Shown piece by piece: positions 52,074-62,863 of a stretch of DNA of 64,000 nucleotides. The notes below the pieces were generated by a model. The model saw only the letters and a list, made by a program, of their open reading frames with translations, had not been told where the DNA came from and searched no databases. The stretch comes from Chaetoceros tenuissimus (lineage: Eukaryota > Bacillariophyta > Thalassiosirophyceae > Chaetocerotales > Chaetocerotaceae), in assembly GCA_021927905.1 (NCBI GenBank), contig BLLK01000072.1:156317-220316 (forward strand), in the 5' to 3' direction. A program made the position numbers and the translations under genes. The first letter of the stretch is position 1. The number at the start of each line of letters is the position of its first letter.

Positions 52074-54286
52074 ATGATACATTTCTTTGTGCGCTTGTCA
52101 ACCGTCAACTCCAGATCGTTGAGGATGCAGACATTCTTAGAAAGCTCGTCAGCAAGGGCAGTAACAATGAAGAAAAGAAGACTTGATTTCTCTATGCAGG
52201 ATGTTGGTTTAGTAATACCTATTGACGAAGTCATAGCTGTCAGTGACTCTGGCTGCCACCAGTGCATTTTAAACCTAAAAGTTTTTTTATTGCAAAATTC
52301 TTCGTTTACCGGTAGATACTTTGATATTGGAGGCGCACTAAATGGTATGCAATCAGATACTTGTTTGGAGGTCATCAACAATGCTTTTACAAAAATGATA
52401 TTTGATGGAGGGATTGAAGTTATTGGGATCTTCAATCAGGGTCTACTTGACCTTGATGAAAATCAAATGAAGCTTTGATTCAACCTCACCAATTACGCTC
52501 ATCCGGTGTTATCTACGATGATGTAGCTTCCATTCATCTAGGCAACAACGGAAAACCAGGAACACAAAGCATAACAGTTGCAGGACATACTCTTCCATTA
52601 TTCTTTGATGGATATAAAACTTATTTTCGACTTGTCAAACTGACAGAGGAGGATCTACAGAATCTTCCACATATTGTCATGACTTCCAAAGAGATTTACG
52701 AACCTCAGCAACGCATATTTGTGTAACATATGTCTCGTCTATACAATTCAGAAAAGGCGAAAACTGCTCCAGTAATCTCATCAAGGAGAAGACCAGTGTC
52801 TGATCCTACATTAGAGGAATGGAGAGCAAATTTAGGATTCCCGAGTGTGGAGGTTACTAAGCAAACGCTTAAGAACACTACGCAACTACTCAAGACAATG
52901 GAAATGGAAACGACTATACAAAGAGTCAAACAACAGTTTTAAAACCCTACCGTATTAAGGATGTACTCTACACAGATACATTTTACTCTACAATTAAATC
53001 AGTACGTGGACATACTTGTTTTCAAATGTTTGCATTGACAAGAAGCATGTACTTGAAATCTGTTCCAATGAAAGCTGAACGTTTTGTATACGATGCCTAC
53101 AGAGACTTCATTGTTGATGTTGGGGCACCGGTTGCAACAGTCAGTGACAATGCTCCAGTTTATACTTCTGCACAGTGGAAGGATATTAATTGAACATACA
53201 TCATTCAAACCAGATACACTATTGCTTATGACCAGTCATCTAATCTCGCAGAGCTGATTGGAGGTAAAGGAAAGTATGCTTTAGTTAAGCTATTCCACTA
53301 TACACCACAAGCTCCATATGAGTACTGGTGCTATGGTTTGGAATTTCTTGTTCTTGTCAGAATACATCTCTCAAGGCAAGGTTTGAAGAATAAGACTTCT
53401 CACCAGGCTCTATTTGGAGACACTAAAGATATTAGCATCTTTAGATTCCCTTGGTTCTGTCCAGTTTGGTTCTATGCTCCTACGCTAGACTTTCCAGTGG
53501 ATAGAATGAAGCCTGGATCCTTCTTAGGAATTGCTACCAATGTTTGAGATGGCTTCTCTTATATCATTGTAGAAGGAGAAACTGTCGACAATTTACCAAA
53601 AAGGAATGTATGAACTATAGTTAGAAATATTGTTCACAAACGTTCATTGAAGTCCAATGTCGCCCCTACATTTCGGAGAGAAGAAGGAACTTTCACTTTT
53701 GTAGATGAGGACGGAATAGAACTTCCAGATGATGACAAATCGGAGGATGATCTATTCAGTACCTATACGACAACCGAAGTAGACATGATTGAGATGGAAG
53801 ATCCTGAATCGGATTTCAATCAACTGCAACATGACAACCCAAATCCATTGCTTCCATTGGCAGATCCTGACAATGACGGAGAATTGGATGATTTCGACGT
53901 CGATGACACACCTCCACTTGTCTTAAATGCATCATCTGACTCGGAGTATAGCTCCGATGAAGACGATGACGATGATGATGACAAAGAGGATAATAATAAT
54001 AATGACGCAAATCCTACTGAAGCACCGCCTGATGCACCAGCATCGCCTGTTGTTCCTTCAGAGGAGACACAAGTAATTGGACCAACTGTTATCCCTACTA
54101 CAAATTGGTACAATGAAACAGGACCCAGCTACATTACTCAAGACGAGAACGATGTTCCTGAGGACGAAGTAGAAGATGATCCAATTGAACTGGAATCATC
54201 AGACAAGATGTGTGATGACATTGCAGAACACTTGAACATCGCTAATGACCCAAACATGCCAGAGACAGAGGAGATTATCAGTTAAT
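52074..54286 (+). pseudogene. Protease-like and integrase region of the outer Copia
   Basis: A protease-like site AVSDSGCHQCILN lies near 52,240. Then comes a stretch with GNNGKPGTQSITVAGHTLPL and EEWRANLGFPSVEVTKQT. The integrase core is DVLYTDTFYSTIKSVRGHTC, then APVATVSDNAPVYTSAQWKD, a stop, and SNLAELIGGKGKYALVKLFH, with PWFCPVWFYAPTLDF later. The D and D positions are present; the usual third Glu lies within SNLAELIG. An acidic linker (DDDDDDDKEDNNNNDA) ends at 54,285. At least five stops or frameshifts. Confidence 0.7.
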
Positions 54287-55843
54287 CCTCGATGGAACGG
54301 CAAGACTCTGGAGTTTGATTGTACCTACAATACAGGTGAAGTCGAGATTCATCCATTCGAAAGCGTTCAATCAGATCAACCCACAGTACTAGCAAAGTTT
54401 CTATCCAGGAGAGACGTTAATATTGGGAATGATGAAGCAGCCCAAAATATTAACCGTTGGTCCAGACAGTTTAATAGAGCATTACTTAGACGGACAATCA
54501 AATCTAATGTATTTAGATTTTATTCCGGTCGACACCATACTACAAATAAGAAACTTCGGTCTAGAAGATTGCGTAAAGCTATGCGTGCAAAATTTGAGGA
54601 CAAAGAATCAGACAAAGCTCAGGCATGGCTGGTATCAAAGGACGCCGTACCAAGAAGTTCGAATATGGTATTGAAGTTCCCCGTAACTGGGAGGATGTCA
54701 TTCGAATTGATACTGAGAATGGTAATAGGGATTGGCAAGAAGCTGTTGAGAAGGAAATAGGGGCACTCCTTAACTTTCACTGCTTTGACATCAAACCCAA
54801 AGATTACAAGCTGCCAAAAGATTATCAATACGTTCGTATGCATCTCGTATACTGCGCAAAGGTAGATCTACGGAAGAACGCTAGACTGGTATGTGATGGA
54901 AGCCGAGTAGATCCTAGAGGTCTTAATACTCGAGCTACTGTCGTTAGAGGCATTTCTGTCCGTCTTCTTGATGTTATAGCACATCACTGGAAGAAAAGGA
55001 TTCTCTCTGGAGACGTTGGGAATGCATTTGTACAAAGCAAAACGAAGGAAAAAGTTTATACAAGACTTGGACCAGAGTTTGGTGAACATTCAGGAATGAT
55101 TGCAATCATTGTCAAGGCCTTATATGGATTGACAACAAGTGCAGCTGCGTTCCGCAAGGCATTTGCTGACTTTATAAGAAGCATGGGATTCAGACCATCA
55201 CGATATGATTGAGATGTATGGATGTGCCCATGTCCAAACGGAAACGCACGGCTATGACTACATCTGTACTCACATAGACGATTTCAAAGTTATTGCAGAC
55301 TGACCTGAAGATTACATCGACAGAATCGCTACTGCTTTCTTTATCAAGGAACAAGGTCCACATGAATACTATTTGGGTAATGACTACCAGTTCTTCGAAG
55401 ATTTTAACACATGGACTTTCTCTGAAAAAACCTATGAAAAGGAGGCTATCCACAAAGTTGAGGAAGAGTTGAAAAAGGTTACTACTCCACTTCCAGGCAG
55501 ATGTCCACGACTAGAACAGGATAAGAGTCCTTTCCTAAAATGTCTACTTGGAATGCTCCAATGGCTACATACCATTGGCAGTCTACTTGGAATGCTCCAA
55601 TGGCTACATACCATTGGCAGACCAGAGCTAGGACCGCTTATGGCAAACCTGAATAGATTTGGGACTTGTCCACATGAGACGCATTTACAAATTGCAATTA
55701 GAAGTTTTGGATACTTGAAACAGACTAAAGGCAAGAAGATTAAAATTGATTCAAGTCCACTCGAATTTGTCCGTGACTCACCAGATTACGAACAATTGCG
55801 ACCGGACTTTCTTGAAGATTATGCTTATGGAAAGAGGAGGTAG
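54245..55843 (+). pseudogene. Reverse transcriptase region of the outer Copia
   Basis: Reads KFEYGIEVPRNWEDVIRIDT, AEKE-type DWQEAVEKEIGAL, KVDLRKNARLVCDGSRVDPR, SGDVGNAFVQSKTKEKVYTR and VKALYGLTTSAAAFRKAFAD. A TGA occurs at about 55,210. The catalytic box is changed to SHIDDFKVI with stops on both sides. Downstream, QGPHEYYLGNDYQFFED and a tandem 13-residue duplication (LLGMLQWLHTIG) lead into the RNase H. Non-functional. Confidence 0.8.
55542..55619. repeat. Perfect 39-bp tandem duplication in the outer RT
   Basis: gtctacttggaatgctccaa onward occurs at 55,542-55,580 and again at 55,581-55,619, identical. In frame (13 codons), so probably a recent replication slip. Confidence 0.9.
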
Positions 55844-55851
55844 ATCCAAAC

Positions 55852-56235
55852 ATGCCTACTCCTTTCGGAGCACCATTACAAATGACGATTCTTGTTGACG
55901 CTGATCATGCACATGATAGATTAACAGGAAGATCACTTACAGGACTGATCATCTTTGTTGGATCTACACCAGTCTACTGGAGTACAAAACGACAGGGAGC
56001 AGTTGCTACAAGCACATACCACGCAGAGTTCGCTGCTTTGAAGGAAGCAATTAACATTCGATACTACTTACGTTGCTTGGGAGTACATATTCCAAACGAC
56101 GGAAGTTATCCAACACAAGTATTTGGAGACAATTTCAGTGTCATCCAAAGTGCTGCTAACCCACAACATGATCTCACTAAGAAGCACGTTGTATTGTCAT
56201 TTCACTTTGTACGTGAAGCTATAGCTGCAGGTATC
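55852..56235 (+). pseudogene. RNase H of the outer Copia, first part (continues at 62,445)
   Basis: LVDADHAHDRLTGRSLTGLI, VYWSTKRQGAVATSTYHAEF, QVFGDNFSVIQSAANP and HFVREAIAAGI. At 56,236 the inner Copia begins. Reading on from 62,445 gives IEPYSLKGECNLANIMTKQI and FNKHIASIYWRHDF, the expected end of a Copia RNase H, to a TAA at 62,619-62,621. Confidence 0.85.
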
Positions 56236-56506
56236 TGTTGAGATGAAGGCGCCCGGTCCAAAGACTAAATTAGTACAAATGAAGAAACTTTACCGGGATG
56301 CCGTTATGGCACAGAATTCAGCGGTCCACGAGGAATTGAGAGAAAGTAGAGACTTGTACTGAATGAGTCCATGAGCTCATTCAATAGAAACAATCCTGTT
56401 TCGATAACCTAAATATACGATATACGAAGACCAAGTATTGTCTAGTCCTATAGAGCTTAAATAGCACCGTTATACGGGTAGTGACACATAGACCTTATTT
56501 CTAACA
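56236..56506 (+). repeat. 5' LTR of the nested Copia
   Basis: 271 bp, TG...CA. It includes an internal inverted repeat gaatgag...ctcattc around 56,371-56,392. Preceded by GTATC. The first 125 bp also carry the end of the polyprotein frame when present at the 3' end. Confidence 0.93.
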
Positions 56507-56577
56507 TTGTTTCTATTGAAAATATTCATTAGACAATCTTCGTACCCAACTCATAACCCAATACATATCAACCACAT

Positions 56578-56874
56578 ATGATTGAAGACAACGAAACAAC
56601 TGAATTGAAAAGAGAAATCAAAGAACTAAGAGAACAAATTGAGCAACTGAGTAGAACTATCAAGGACCTGAGCATCAGCGTGAACAAGCAGGGAAAGGAA
56701 AGTCCAAAGCTCAAAGTTGGATCCAAAGTCAAACTGTTGACGAAAGGAAGGATCGGAAGAAAAGAAGACGTTGGTGTAGTTACCAACTGCGATATTGGAA
56801 AGGCGTTCATCCACATAGAACTAAGTGACAAACAGATAGCAACTAGAAAGGAAAAGAATATCGAACTATTGTAA
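56578..56874 (+). CDS. Small coiled-coil ORF of the nested Copia leader
   Basis: 98 residues starting just after the LTR and leader. An N-terminal coiled coil (ELKREIKELREQIEQL) precedes a small beta-like region (VGSKVKLLTKGRIGRKEDVG). The latter resembles KOW or Tudor-like folds carried by some diatom Copia elements. The frame is intact. It may be a separate small protein or the start of gag; the gag frame begins 5 bp after its stop. Function unknown. Confidence 0.55.
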   Translation: MIEDNETTELKREIKELREQIEQLSRTIKDLSISVNKQGKESPKLKVGSKVKLLTKGRIGRKEDVGVVTNCDIGKAFIHIELSDKQIATRKEKNIELL

Positions 56875-56879
56875 ACAAG

Positions 56880-58165
56880 ATGAGCAGTCAAGGCAATCAG
56901 GAGACCGACACTGCAGCACCGAACAATACGAGTGAAACAGGCAATGATAACGTGGTGGATCCCAGACGTACACCAAGCAACCAAGATGTAAGGAGACAGC
57001 CAACCTATAATAGGAACTCATCAAAGTTCAAAGGGAAAATTGAGGAGATTGAATCATTAACCACAAAGGACGAGTCAAGAAAGAACAATTTCACAAAGTT
57101 CAAGGCCGACATCTTGCAGTACATGTTAAAACATTTCTCTCATGCTGTCGATATTGTAAGGCCGGAAACAATCCAATAGATGTGTTCAACAATCCAATAG
57201 ATGTGTTCAACAAAACATCTCCGTCTAAGGCTGCCATCAAATCTAAATTGGGACTTTCTATCATAGCACCACCATCAGATGCAGATGGAGAAACTGAAGC
57301 AGCAAAGTTTATCCGCGAAGGCACGAACAGAGATACTGAGGAGACCATTGCTGCAATTTGGCAGGCGGAGATCAAAATGTTTGTACAGAAGACAAGTGAG
57401 CTTCGTACCAACATGGCAAAGTTATGGTCCATCATCAAGGATCAATGCTCCCATTCGCTTCAAGAAGAGTTGAGAGCCGAGAAGGATTTCGATCAAAAAG
57501 AAAAAGACTATGATGTCTTGTGGCTCCTTCAGACCTTGCAACAAATAACTTCTGGCATCAATGACACCAGCAACTGTTACTACTCACTATATCATACCAT
57601 CAAGGACTTCTACAAGATCCGTCAAGGAAAGGATGAAACTCTTGCCTCCTATTTCGAACGTTTTGAAACTGCTGTCAACTTGGTAACCATGACGGGTGGC
57701 TCTGTTACCAATTTCGAGCTCATTCACGATGCAGAGGTCAAGATTAATCCCAATGTCACTGAAGACGATGTTTTGCAATCTTTTCTTGGTATTGCTTTTC
57801 TTGAATGTGCAGATTCCAATCGCTATCAAAACTTGTGGAAAGAACTCCGCAATGATTTGGCCAAAGGTGTTGACAGATACCCGACTTCGCTCGCTAAAGC
57901 AAACACTTTACTTCGACGCTGGATGGATACTAAGCCTTCCAGTAATCCTCGTCTTCGTAATTTACAACTTCTACAAGATTCTGGTGGTAGAGGTAGAGGC
58001 ACTGGAGGTCATTGAAATGGTGGTAGAGGCTCTGGCGGTCGAGGTGGAAACCGTGTAAGATCCAATCACAATGCTGGTAGCACTCTAGCTGGCAATGATG
58101 GACAGACACATGAAGGTATTACTTGTCATGCTTGTGGAGCTGATGGGCACTATGCACCTGAGTGT
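56880..58165 (+). pseudogene. gag of the nested Copia, with CCHC zinc knuckle
   Basis: First frame 56,880-57,179 (SRKNNFTKFKADILQYMLKH), a frameshift near 57,170, then 57,182-58,015. That part has the capsid-like region LYHTIKDFYKIRQGKDETLA, SYFERFETAVNLV and an Arg/Gly tract. A TGA lies at 58,013-58,015. In the same frame the RGG tract continues to a zinc knuckle CHACGADGHYAPEC at 58,124-58,165 (CX2CX4HX4C), complete. A 21-bp tandem duplication lies at 57,169-57,210. Confidence 0.85.
57169..57210. repeat. 21-bp tandem duplication in gag
   Basis: caatccaatagatgtgttca plus one base, twice in a row (57,169-57,189, 57,190-57,210), at the point where the gag frame is broken. Confidence 0.85.
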
Positions 58166-59377
58166 CCAAATCCTACACCAGTAAGTCGTTACATTTTTCA
58201 TCAAGACCTTCATAATTTTACTCTACAACAACTTCGTAAACTACTCATCCTCGATACCAGCTCAACTTTTAATTCCTCTTGTAACGCAGACTTAGTTGAA
58301 AACATTAGAGCATGTGAGGATGGAGAGGGAATACAAACATATTCGAATAGCGGTAGTACTGACTACAATCATGAAGCCGATGTTACTCTATTGCCAGCCA
58401 TGCAAACATACTATAATAGCTCTGGTATTGCCAATGTACTTTCTTTCTTTGAAGTTCAAAAGCTGTACCATGTGAAATTTGACTCGAAAGTTAAAAACGA
58501 GTTCTATGTCAGGACAGATGCAACTACTTGGCTACGGTTCAAGTGTCTTTCTCGAGGCCTCTACTACGTCGATATGGATAATCTAAATGATCATATTTGC
58601 TCAGAATCACATGTTCTATTGTTTTCGACGGTCAAAGCTAATAAGGAATTTTTTAGTACAGCCGAGATCGAAGGAGCGGAGAATGCAAGAATACTACAAC
58701 AAAGACTCCACTATCCATCCGATGCAGTGCTACAAGAAGCCCTAGACAAAAATTTCATCACCGACACAAAAGTCACAGGAGCAGATGTTGAGAGAGCAGA
58801 AGCCATCATGGGTAAGGCTGCTAGTATATGCAAAGGAAAAACAGTCCGAAAGCGCATCAATTCAAAGTATAAAATTCGAAGATTTCACATCCCATCCAAA
58901 CTAGTCAAAAATCACCCAACAGAAGAATTAGATACTGATTTCATGTATGTACAAGGAGCCCCATAGACAAAGTTCAGAGCAATACAATCCTTCAATCGCA
59001 TCAGTAAACAAGATAAGAATGGGAAGATACGATACAAACGTGGTCCAACAGCAGTCATCAATGGAATTAAAAAGGTGAAGGAGAAGATCGAAGAGAGAGG
59101 TTTTAAAGTCACCGTAGTAAATGGAGATAATGAATTTGAGAAATTACGTGGAAAGATTGGTACTGCTGTAAACATTTGTGGTGCAGATCAACATGTTGGG
59201 GGTATAGAGCGAGAAGTCCGTACAATCAAAGACAGAACCAGATGTGTATGGTCAGACCTCCCATACTTGAGAGTACCAAAGCTTATGATAGACGAATTCT
59301 TGGAGGACCTAATCAAAGTCATGAACGACTTTCCAATAAACATGCAATATCTCGCGATATTAGTGCTGCTGCTATGA
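58166..59377 (+). pseudogene. Protease and integrase region of the nested Copia
   Basis: The aspartic protease site LLILDTSSTFNSSCNADLVE has its Asp codon at 58,253-58,255. Then YNSSGIANVLSFFEVQKLYH and the pre-integrase LQQRLHYPSDAV follow. A TAG at 58,964-58,966 falls after TDFMYVQGAP, the first catalytic Asp region. The frame continues VTVVNGDNEFEKLRG (second Asp) and DQHVGGIEREVRTIKDRTRC (Glu). It shifts at about 59,330-59,350 to the next frame (SAAAMILERGK). The catalytic residues are present but the frame is broken twice. Confidence 0.85.
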
Positions 59378-59384
59378 TTTTAGA

Positions 59385-61602
59385 ACGTGGAAAACTCAAT
59401 TGTGAACTTCGGAAATTATCTTTTGGCACATATTGTGAAGTCAAAGTACCAACAACCAATAACGCCCAAATTTTGCGCACAGTCTCTGCAATCGCTCTAC
59501 GCCCTTCAAATGAACAAGGCGGCTATTTCTTTATGAGTCTCGAGACTGGTAAACGTCTTCACGCTTTTATCTGGACTGAACTTCCTATTTCTGATCAAAT
59601 AATCGAAGCAGTACATGTACTTGCTGAAAATGAAGGAGCGGACGATCTAGATGATGATGGCGTTCCAATTTTTGAGAGGGAACTTGGTATCCCTATTCTA
59701 ACTGCAGAAGAAGAACAAATCCTCCAAAACCAAGGAGCGACAACTGTACCAGACGATGATACTGTTGTAGACGATAGCTCTGCCAACAACAATGAAGACA
59801 CAGATAGCGATGACGACAGTTCATATGTACCCAATGACGACGGTGATTCCAATAATGATAACAATGACAGCGATGCACACTTTAGTGAAGATGAATCAGA
59901 TGATAACGAGAGTGTCCAACCACAGGACGATAACAATGATGAAAGTAATACCAATGATGAAGGTTCTATTTCTGACAATACTGATCATGCCATTGACATT
60001 GATGAAGATGATAATGAAGTTGATGATACAGATGATATTGCTGCCGAAGCTATAGGAGCAACAATTACAACTGATAGCGCCAACAACAACTCTTCCAGAC
60101 CACGACGTAACACTCGAGCTCCAGAAAGACTCACAGTATCACATTCCTCCCAAAAAGAGAAGACATACGATGCCACTATCAATGAGCCCCATCCCCATGG
60201 TGAACTACAATTCACAGAAATTGACGTCAACCAGATCCTATCTGAAAATGACAAAGAGATCCTCTTTGACTCTGCATTACATGTACTATTTAATCAAATG
60301 TCAGCAAAGCAAGGTATCAAAGAATTCGGAGAAGAGGCTGTTGCTGCGATGTTCAAAGAATACAAACAAATTGACACTCTGAAGGTGGTTGGTCGTTTCG
60401 ACAAGAGAAAGTTAACAAGGGAACTTAAAAGAAAGGCTTTACGAGCTGTAAATCTTATCAAGAAGAAAAGATGCGGAACGATCAAAGGTAGAACATGCAC
60501 AAATGGAGCACCACACCGCAAGTTTGTACCAAGAGAAGAGGCATCCTCACCAACGCTCAGGATAGAATCACTCATGGGACTTATACTCTTTGCAGCAGTG
60601 GAGAAAAGAGACGTTGCAATCTTTGATGTACCTGGTGCCTATTTACATGCAGAACTAGGAGAAGATAAATTTGTACTTTTGAAGTTAGAGGGTGATTTCG
60701 TCAGGATCATGTGTGATGTTAATCCTGAATATGAACAAGACATAATCTACAAAGATGGACAACCGGTGCTTTACCTGCAAATACTAAAAGCACTATACGG
60801 AATGATTGAGTCTGCTCTCCTTTGGTATTCTCTGTACACAGAAGTGTTGTTAGAAAATGGATTCAAGCTTAACCCAGTCGATAGATGTGTAGCAAACAAA
60901 GAGATAAATGGAAAACAATGCACAATTGGTTGGTATGTCGATGACAACTTCCTATCACATGAGGACACAAAGGTTGTTGATAGCGTCATTGACATGGTTG
61001 AAAGTTATTTTCCGGGCCTCCAAGTTGAACGTGGAAAAGTACTAAACTTCCTAGGCATGGAATTGAGATTCTTTGATGATGGAAAAGCATCAATCGGGAC
61101 TGTACAATATTTGAAGAACATGATTAAGGACCTCGAGGAAGAACTAGGTCTTGAGCTTACTAAACAGTACGCTAACCCAGCTGGAAATAATTTGTTTAAA
61201 ATCGACAGGAAGTCGAGGAAGCTAGACTTGAAGAAAGCAGACATTTTTAGGAGATACGTACCAATGGTACTATGGACAATGAAAAGAAGTAGACCAGATA
61301 TGGAAACGACTGTGTCTTTTCTTATGAAGCGAGTAAGCGAGCCATTAAGAGATGATTGGCACAAGTTTATGCGAATGATGTGCTTTATCAAACAAACTAT
61401 AGAAGATGTTCGGATCATAGGAGCGGACAGCTTGATTGATATGTTAACTATGGTAGACTCCGCACATGCTGTGCATGAGAATATGAGAGGACACACAGGT
61501 GGACTGATTACCTTTGGTACCGGTGTAGTAGATCAAAAGTCGAGCACACAAAAGATGAACGCTAGAAGTTCTATTGATACTGAGCAAATTGGAACAAGCT
61601 AA
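59385..61602 (+). CDS. Reverse transcriptase and first part of RNase H of the nested Copia
   Basis: The frame is open from 59,176 but is meaningful from about 59,350. It begins with the integrase C-terminus (YFFMSLETGKRLHAFIWTEL) and a long acidic Asp/Asn/Glu-rich linker (59,740-60,110). RT follows with MGLILFAAVEKRDVAIFDVP, ALYGMIESALLWYSL and the catalytic GWYVDDNFLS (YVDD at 60,934-60,945). RNase H begins at MVDSAHAVHENMRGHTGGL and reaches KMNARSSIDTEQIGTS before a TAA at 61,600-61,602. The same frame continues after the stop. RT motifs are intact; the RNase H is split by one stop codon. Confidence 0.85.
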
Positions 61603-61617
61603 GTCATATATTTCTCC

Positions 61618-62061
61618 ATGTTCTTTGAACATCAAGGGTATAAACTACGTACCAATTACCTGTGTAAGGATAATTCATCGGAAATTAAGTTGATCAAAAA
61701 CAGAAGTGATTCAGCAACATGGAATTCAAAGCATGTACCTGTAAAACATTTTTGGGTCACTGATAGGATAAAGAATGGAGACATTGAAGTACAATATTGT
61801 CCAACAAGACAAATGGTAGCTGACTATTATTCCAAACCAGTGCAAGGAGCGTTATTTCACATATTCCGTAACGCAATCATGGGATGGACTCATATTAAGA
61901 CAGTTTTCGAAGACTATATACCGCCCAAGGAGCGTGTTGAGATGAAGGCGCCCGGTCCAAAGACTAAATTCGTACAAATGAAGAAACTTTACCGGGATGC
62001 CGTTATGGCACAGAATTCAGCGGTCCACGAGGAATTGAGAGAAAGTAGAGACTTGTACTGA
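61618..62061 (+). pseudogene. RNase H end of the nested Copia, running into the LTR
   Basis: In frame with the preceding RT ORF. LCKDNSSEIKLIKNRSDSAT, KHFWVTDRIKNGDIEVQYCP, QMVADYYSKPVQGALF and FRNAIMGWTHIK are the usual end of this Copia type. The frame then crosses into the truncated LTR at 61,935 and encodes about 42 more residues (VEMKAPGPKTKFVQMKKLYR onward) before TGA at 62,059-62,061. So the LTR start is coding in this family. Confidence 0.8.
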
Positions 62062-62159
62062 ATGAGTCCATGAGCTCATTCAATAGAAACAATCCTGTTT
62101 CGATAACCTAAATATACGATATACGAAGACCAAGTATTGTCTAGTCCTATAGAGCTTAA
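61935..62159 (+). repeat. Extra truncated LTR inside the 3' end of the nested Copia
   Basis: The first 225 of 271 LTR bases, with one substitution (attcgtac for attagtac). It is followed by caaggagtg and then the complete 3' LTR. The same purine-rich motif (caaggagcg) precedes this copy at 61,926-61,934, so the unit of 234 bp is tandemly repeated. Confidence 0.9.
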
Positions 62160-62168
62160 CAAGGAGTG

Positions 62169-62439
62169 TGTTGAGATGAAGGCGCCCGGTCCAAAGACTA
62201 AATTAGTACAAATGAAGAAACTTTACCGGGATGCCGTTATGGCACAGAATTCAGCGGTCCACGAGGAATTGAGAGAAAGTAGAGACTTGTACTGAATGAG
62301 TCCATGAGCTCATTCAATAGAAACAATCCTGTTTCGATAACCTAAATATACGATATACGAAGACCAAGTATTGTCTAGTCCTATAGAGCTTAAATAGCAC
62401 CGTTATACGGGTAGTGACACATAGACCTTATTTCTAACA
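62169..62439 (+). repeat. 3' LTR of the nested Copia
   Basis: 271 bp, identical to the 5' LTR, followed by the target duplicate GTATC at 62,440-62,444. Confidence 0.93.
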
Positions 62440-62444
62440 GTATC

Positions 62445-62621
62445 ATTGAACCATATTCGTTGAAAGGGGAGTGCAATCTTGCTAACATCATGACCAAGCA
62501 GATTAGTACCACCGAATTTAACAAGCATATTGCAAGTATTTATTGGCGTCACGATTTCTCTTTGAAAGTGGACAATAAATTTTGGCAAGAACACAACATG
62601 CCTAAGAATAGTCAAATATAA
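62445..62621 (+). pseudogene. RNase H of the outer Copia, second part
   Basis: IEPYSLKGECNLANIMTKQI and the following residues continue the frame broken at 56,235 and end at TAA 62,619-62,621. The ECNLANIMTK stretch corresponds to the conserved end of Copia RNase H. Confidence 0.85.
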
Positions 62622-62789
62622 AACAAATTATTCGTCTATTCATATGGATTATTTCAAATTACAATAGTATATTGGATTTCTTTTCTTGGCTTGAGAGGAG
62701 CTCGGTTGGACGTATATTGGTATATCCGGGTTAGACAACGTTAGACTCAATATAGACCAATGCGATGCGGTTTTGATGCAAAAGAGGAG

Positions 62790-62863
62790 TGACGAGTGTC
62801 TGATATAGTGAGAGGAGATCCGACGGTTATAACGGAAAGGGGTTTGGACTCATAACCCCAACA
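62790..62863 (+). repeat. Right 74-bp terminal repeat of the outer Copia
   Basis: Starts TGACGAGTGTC immediately after the purine tract aaaagaggag and ends CA. It matches 51,838-51,911 with about six differences. Confidence 0.7.

Larger units (their letters stand above)
56236..62439 (+). mobile_element. Young nested Copia with identical LTRs
   Basis: 271-bp LTRs at 56,236-56,506 and 62,169-62,439, identical base for base by eye, both starting TGTTGAGATG and ending TTTCTAACA. The 5-bp target duplication GTATC lies at 56,231-56,235 and 62,440-62,444. Removing the element restores the host RNase H frame. It carries gag with a CCHC knuckle, protease, integrase, RT and RNase H in order, but with several in-frame stops and frameshifts. 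An extra truncated LTR precedes the 3' LTR. Very recent insertion, defective coding. Confidence 0.92.
51838..62863 (+). mobile_element. Old plus-strand Copia, split by a younger Copia
   Basis: Bounded by 74-bp direct repeats (51,838-51,911 and 62,790-62,863) that start TG, with the purine tract aaaagaggag directly before the right copy. The internal order is protease-like, integrase, acidic linker, RT and RNase H, all broken by stops. A second Copia (56,236-62,439) interrupts the RNase H, which continues at 62,445. Without the insert the element is about 4.8 kb. No target duplication is visible at the outer ends. No recognisable gag; the region 51,912-52,070 is short and non-coding. Confidence 0.75.

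Noticed and set aside
56549-56560. actcataaccc motif shared with the outer Copia terminal repeats, as a possible tRNA-related primer site
   Set aside because: The motif has the same sense as a tRNA, whereas a primer-binding site on this strand should be complementary. Eleven bases may be chance.
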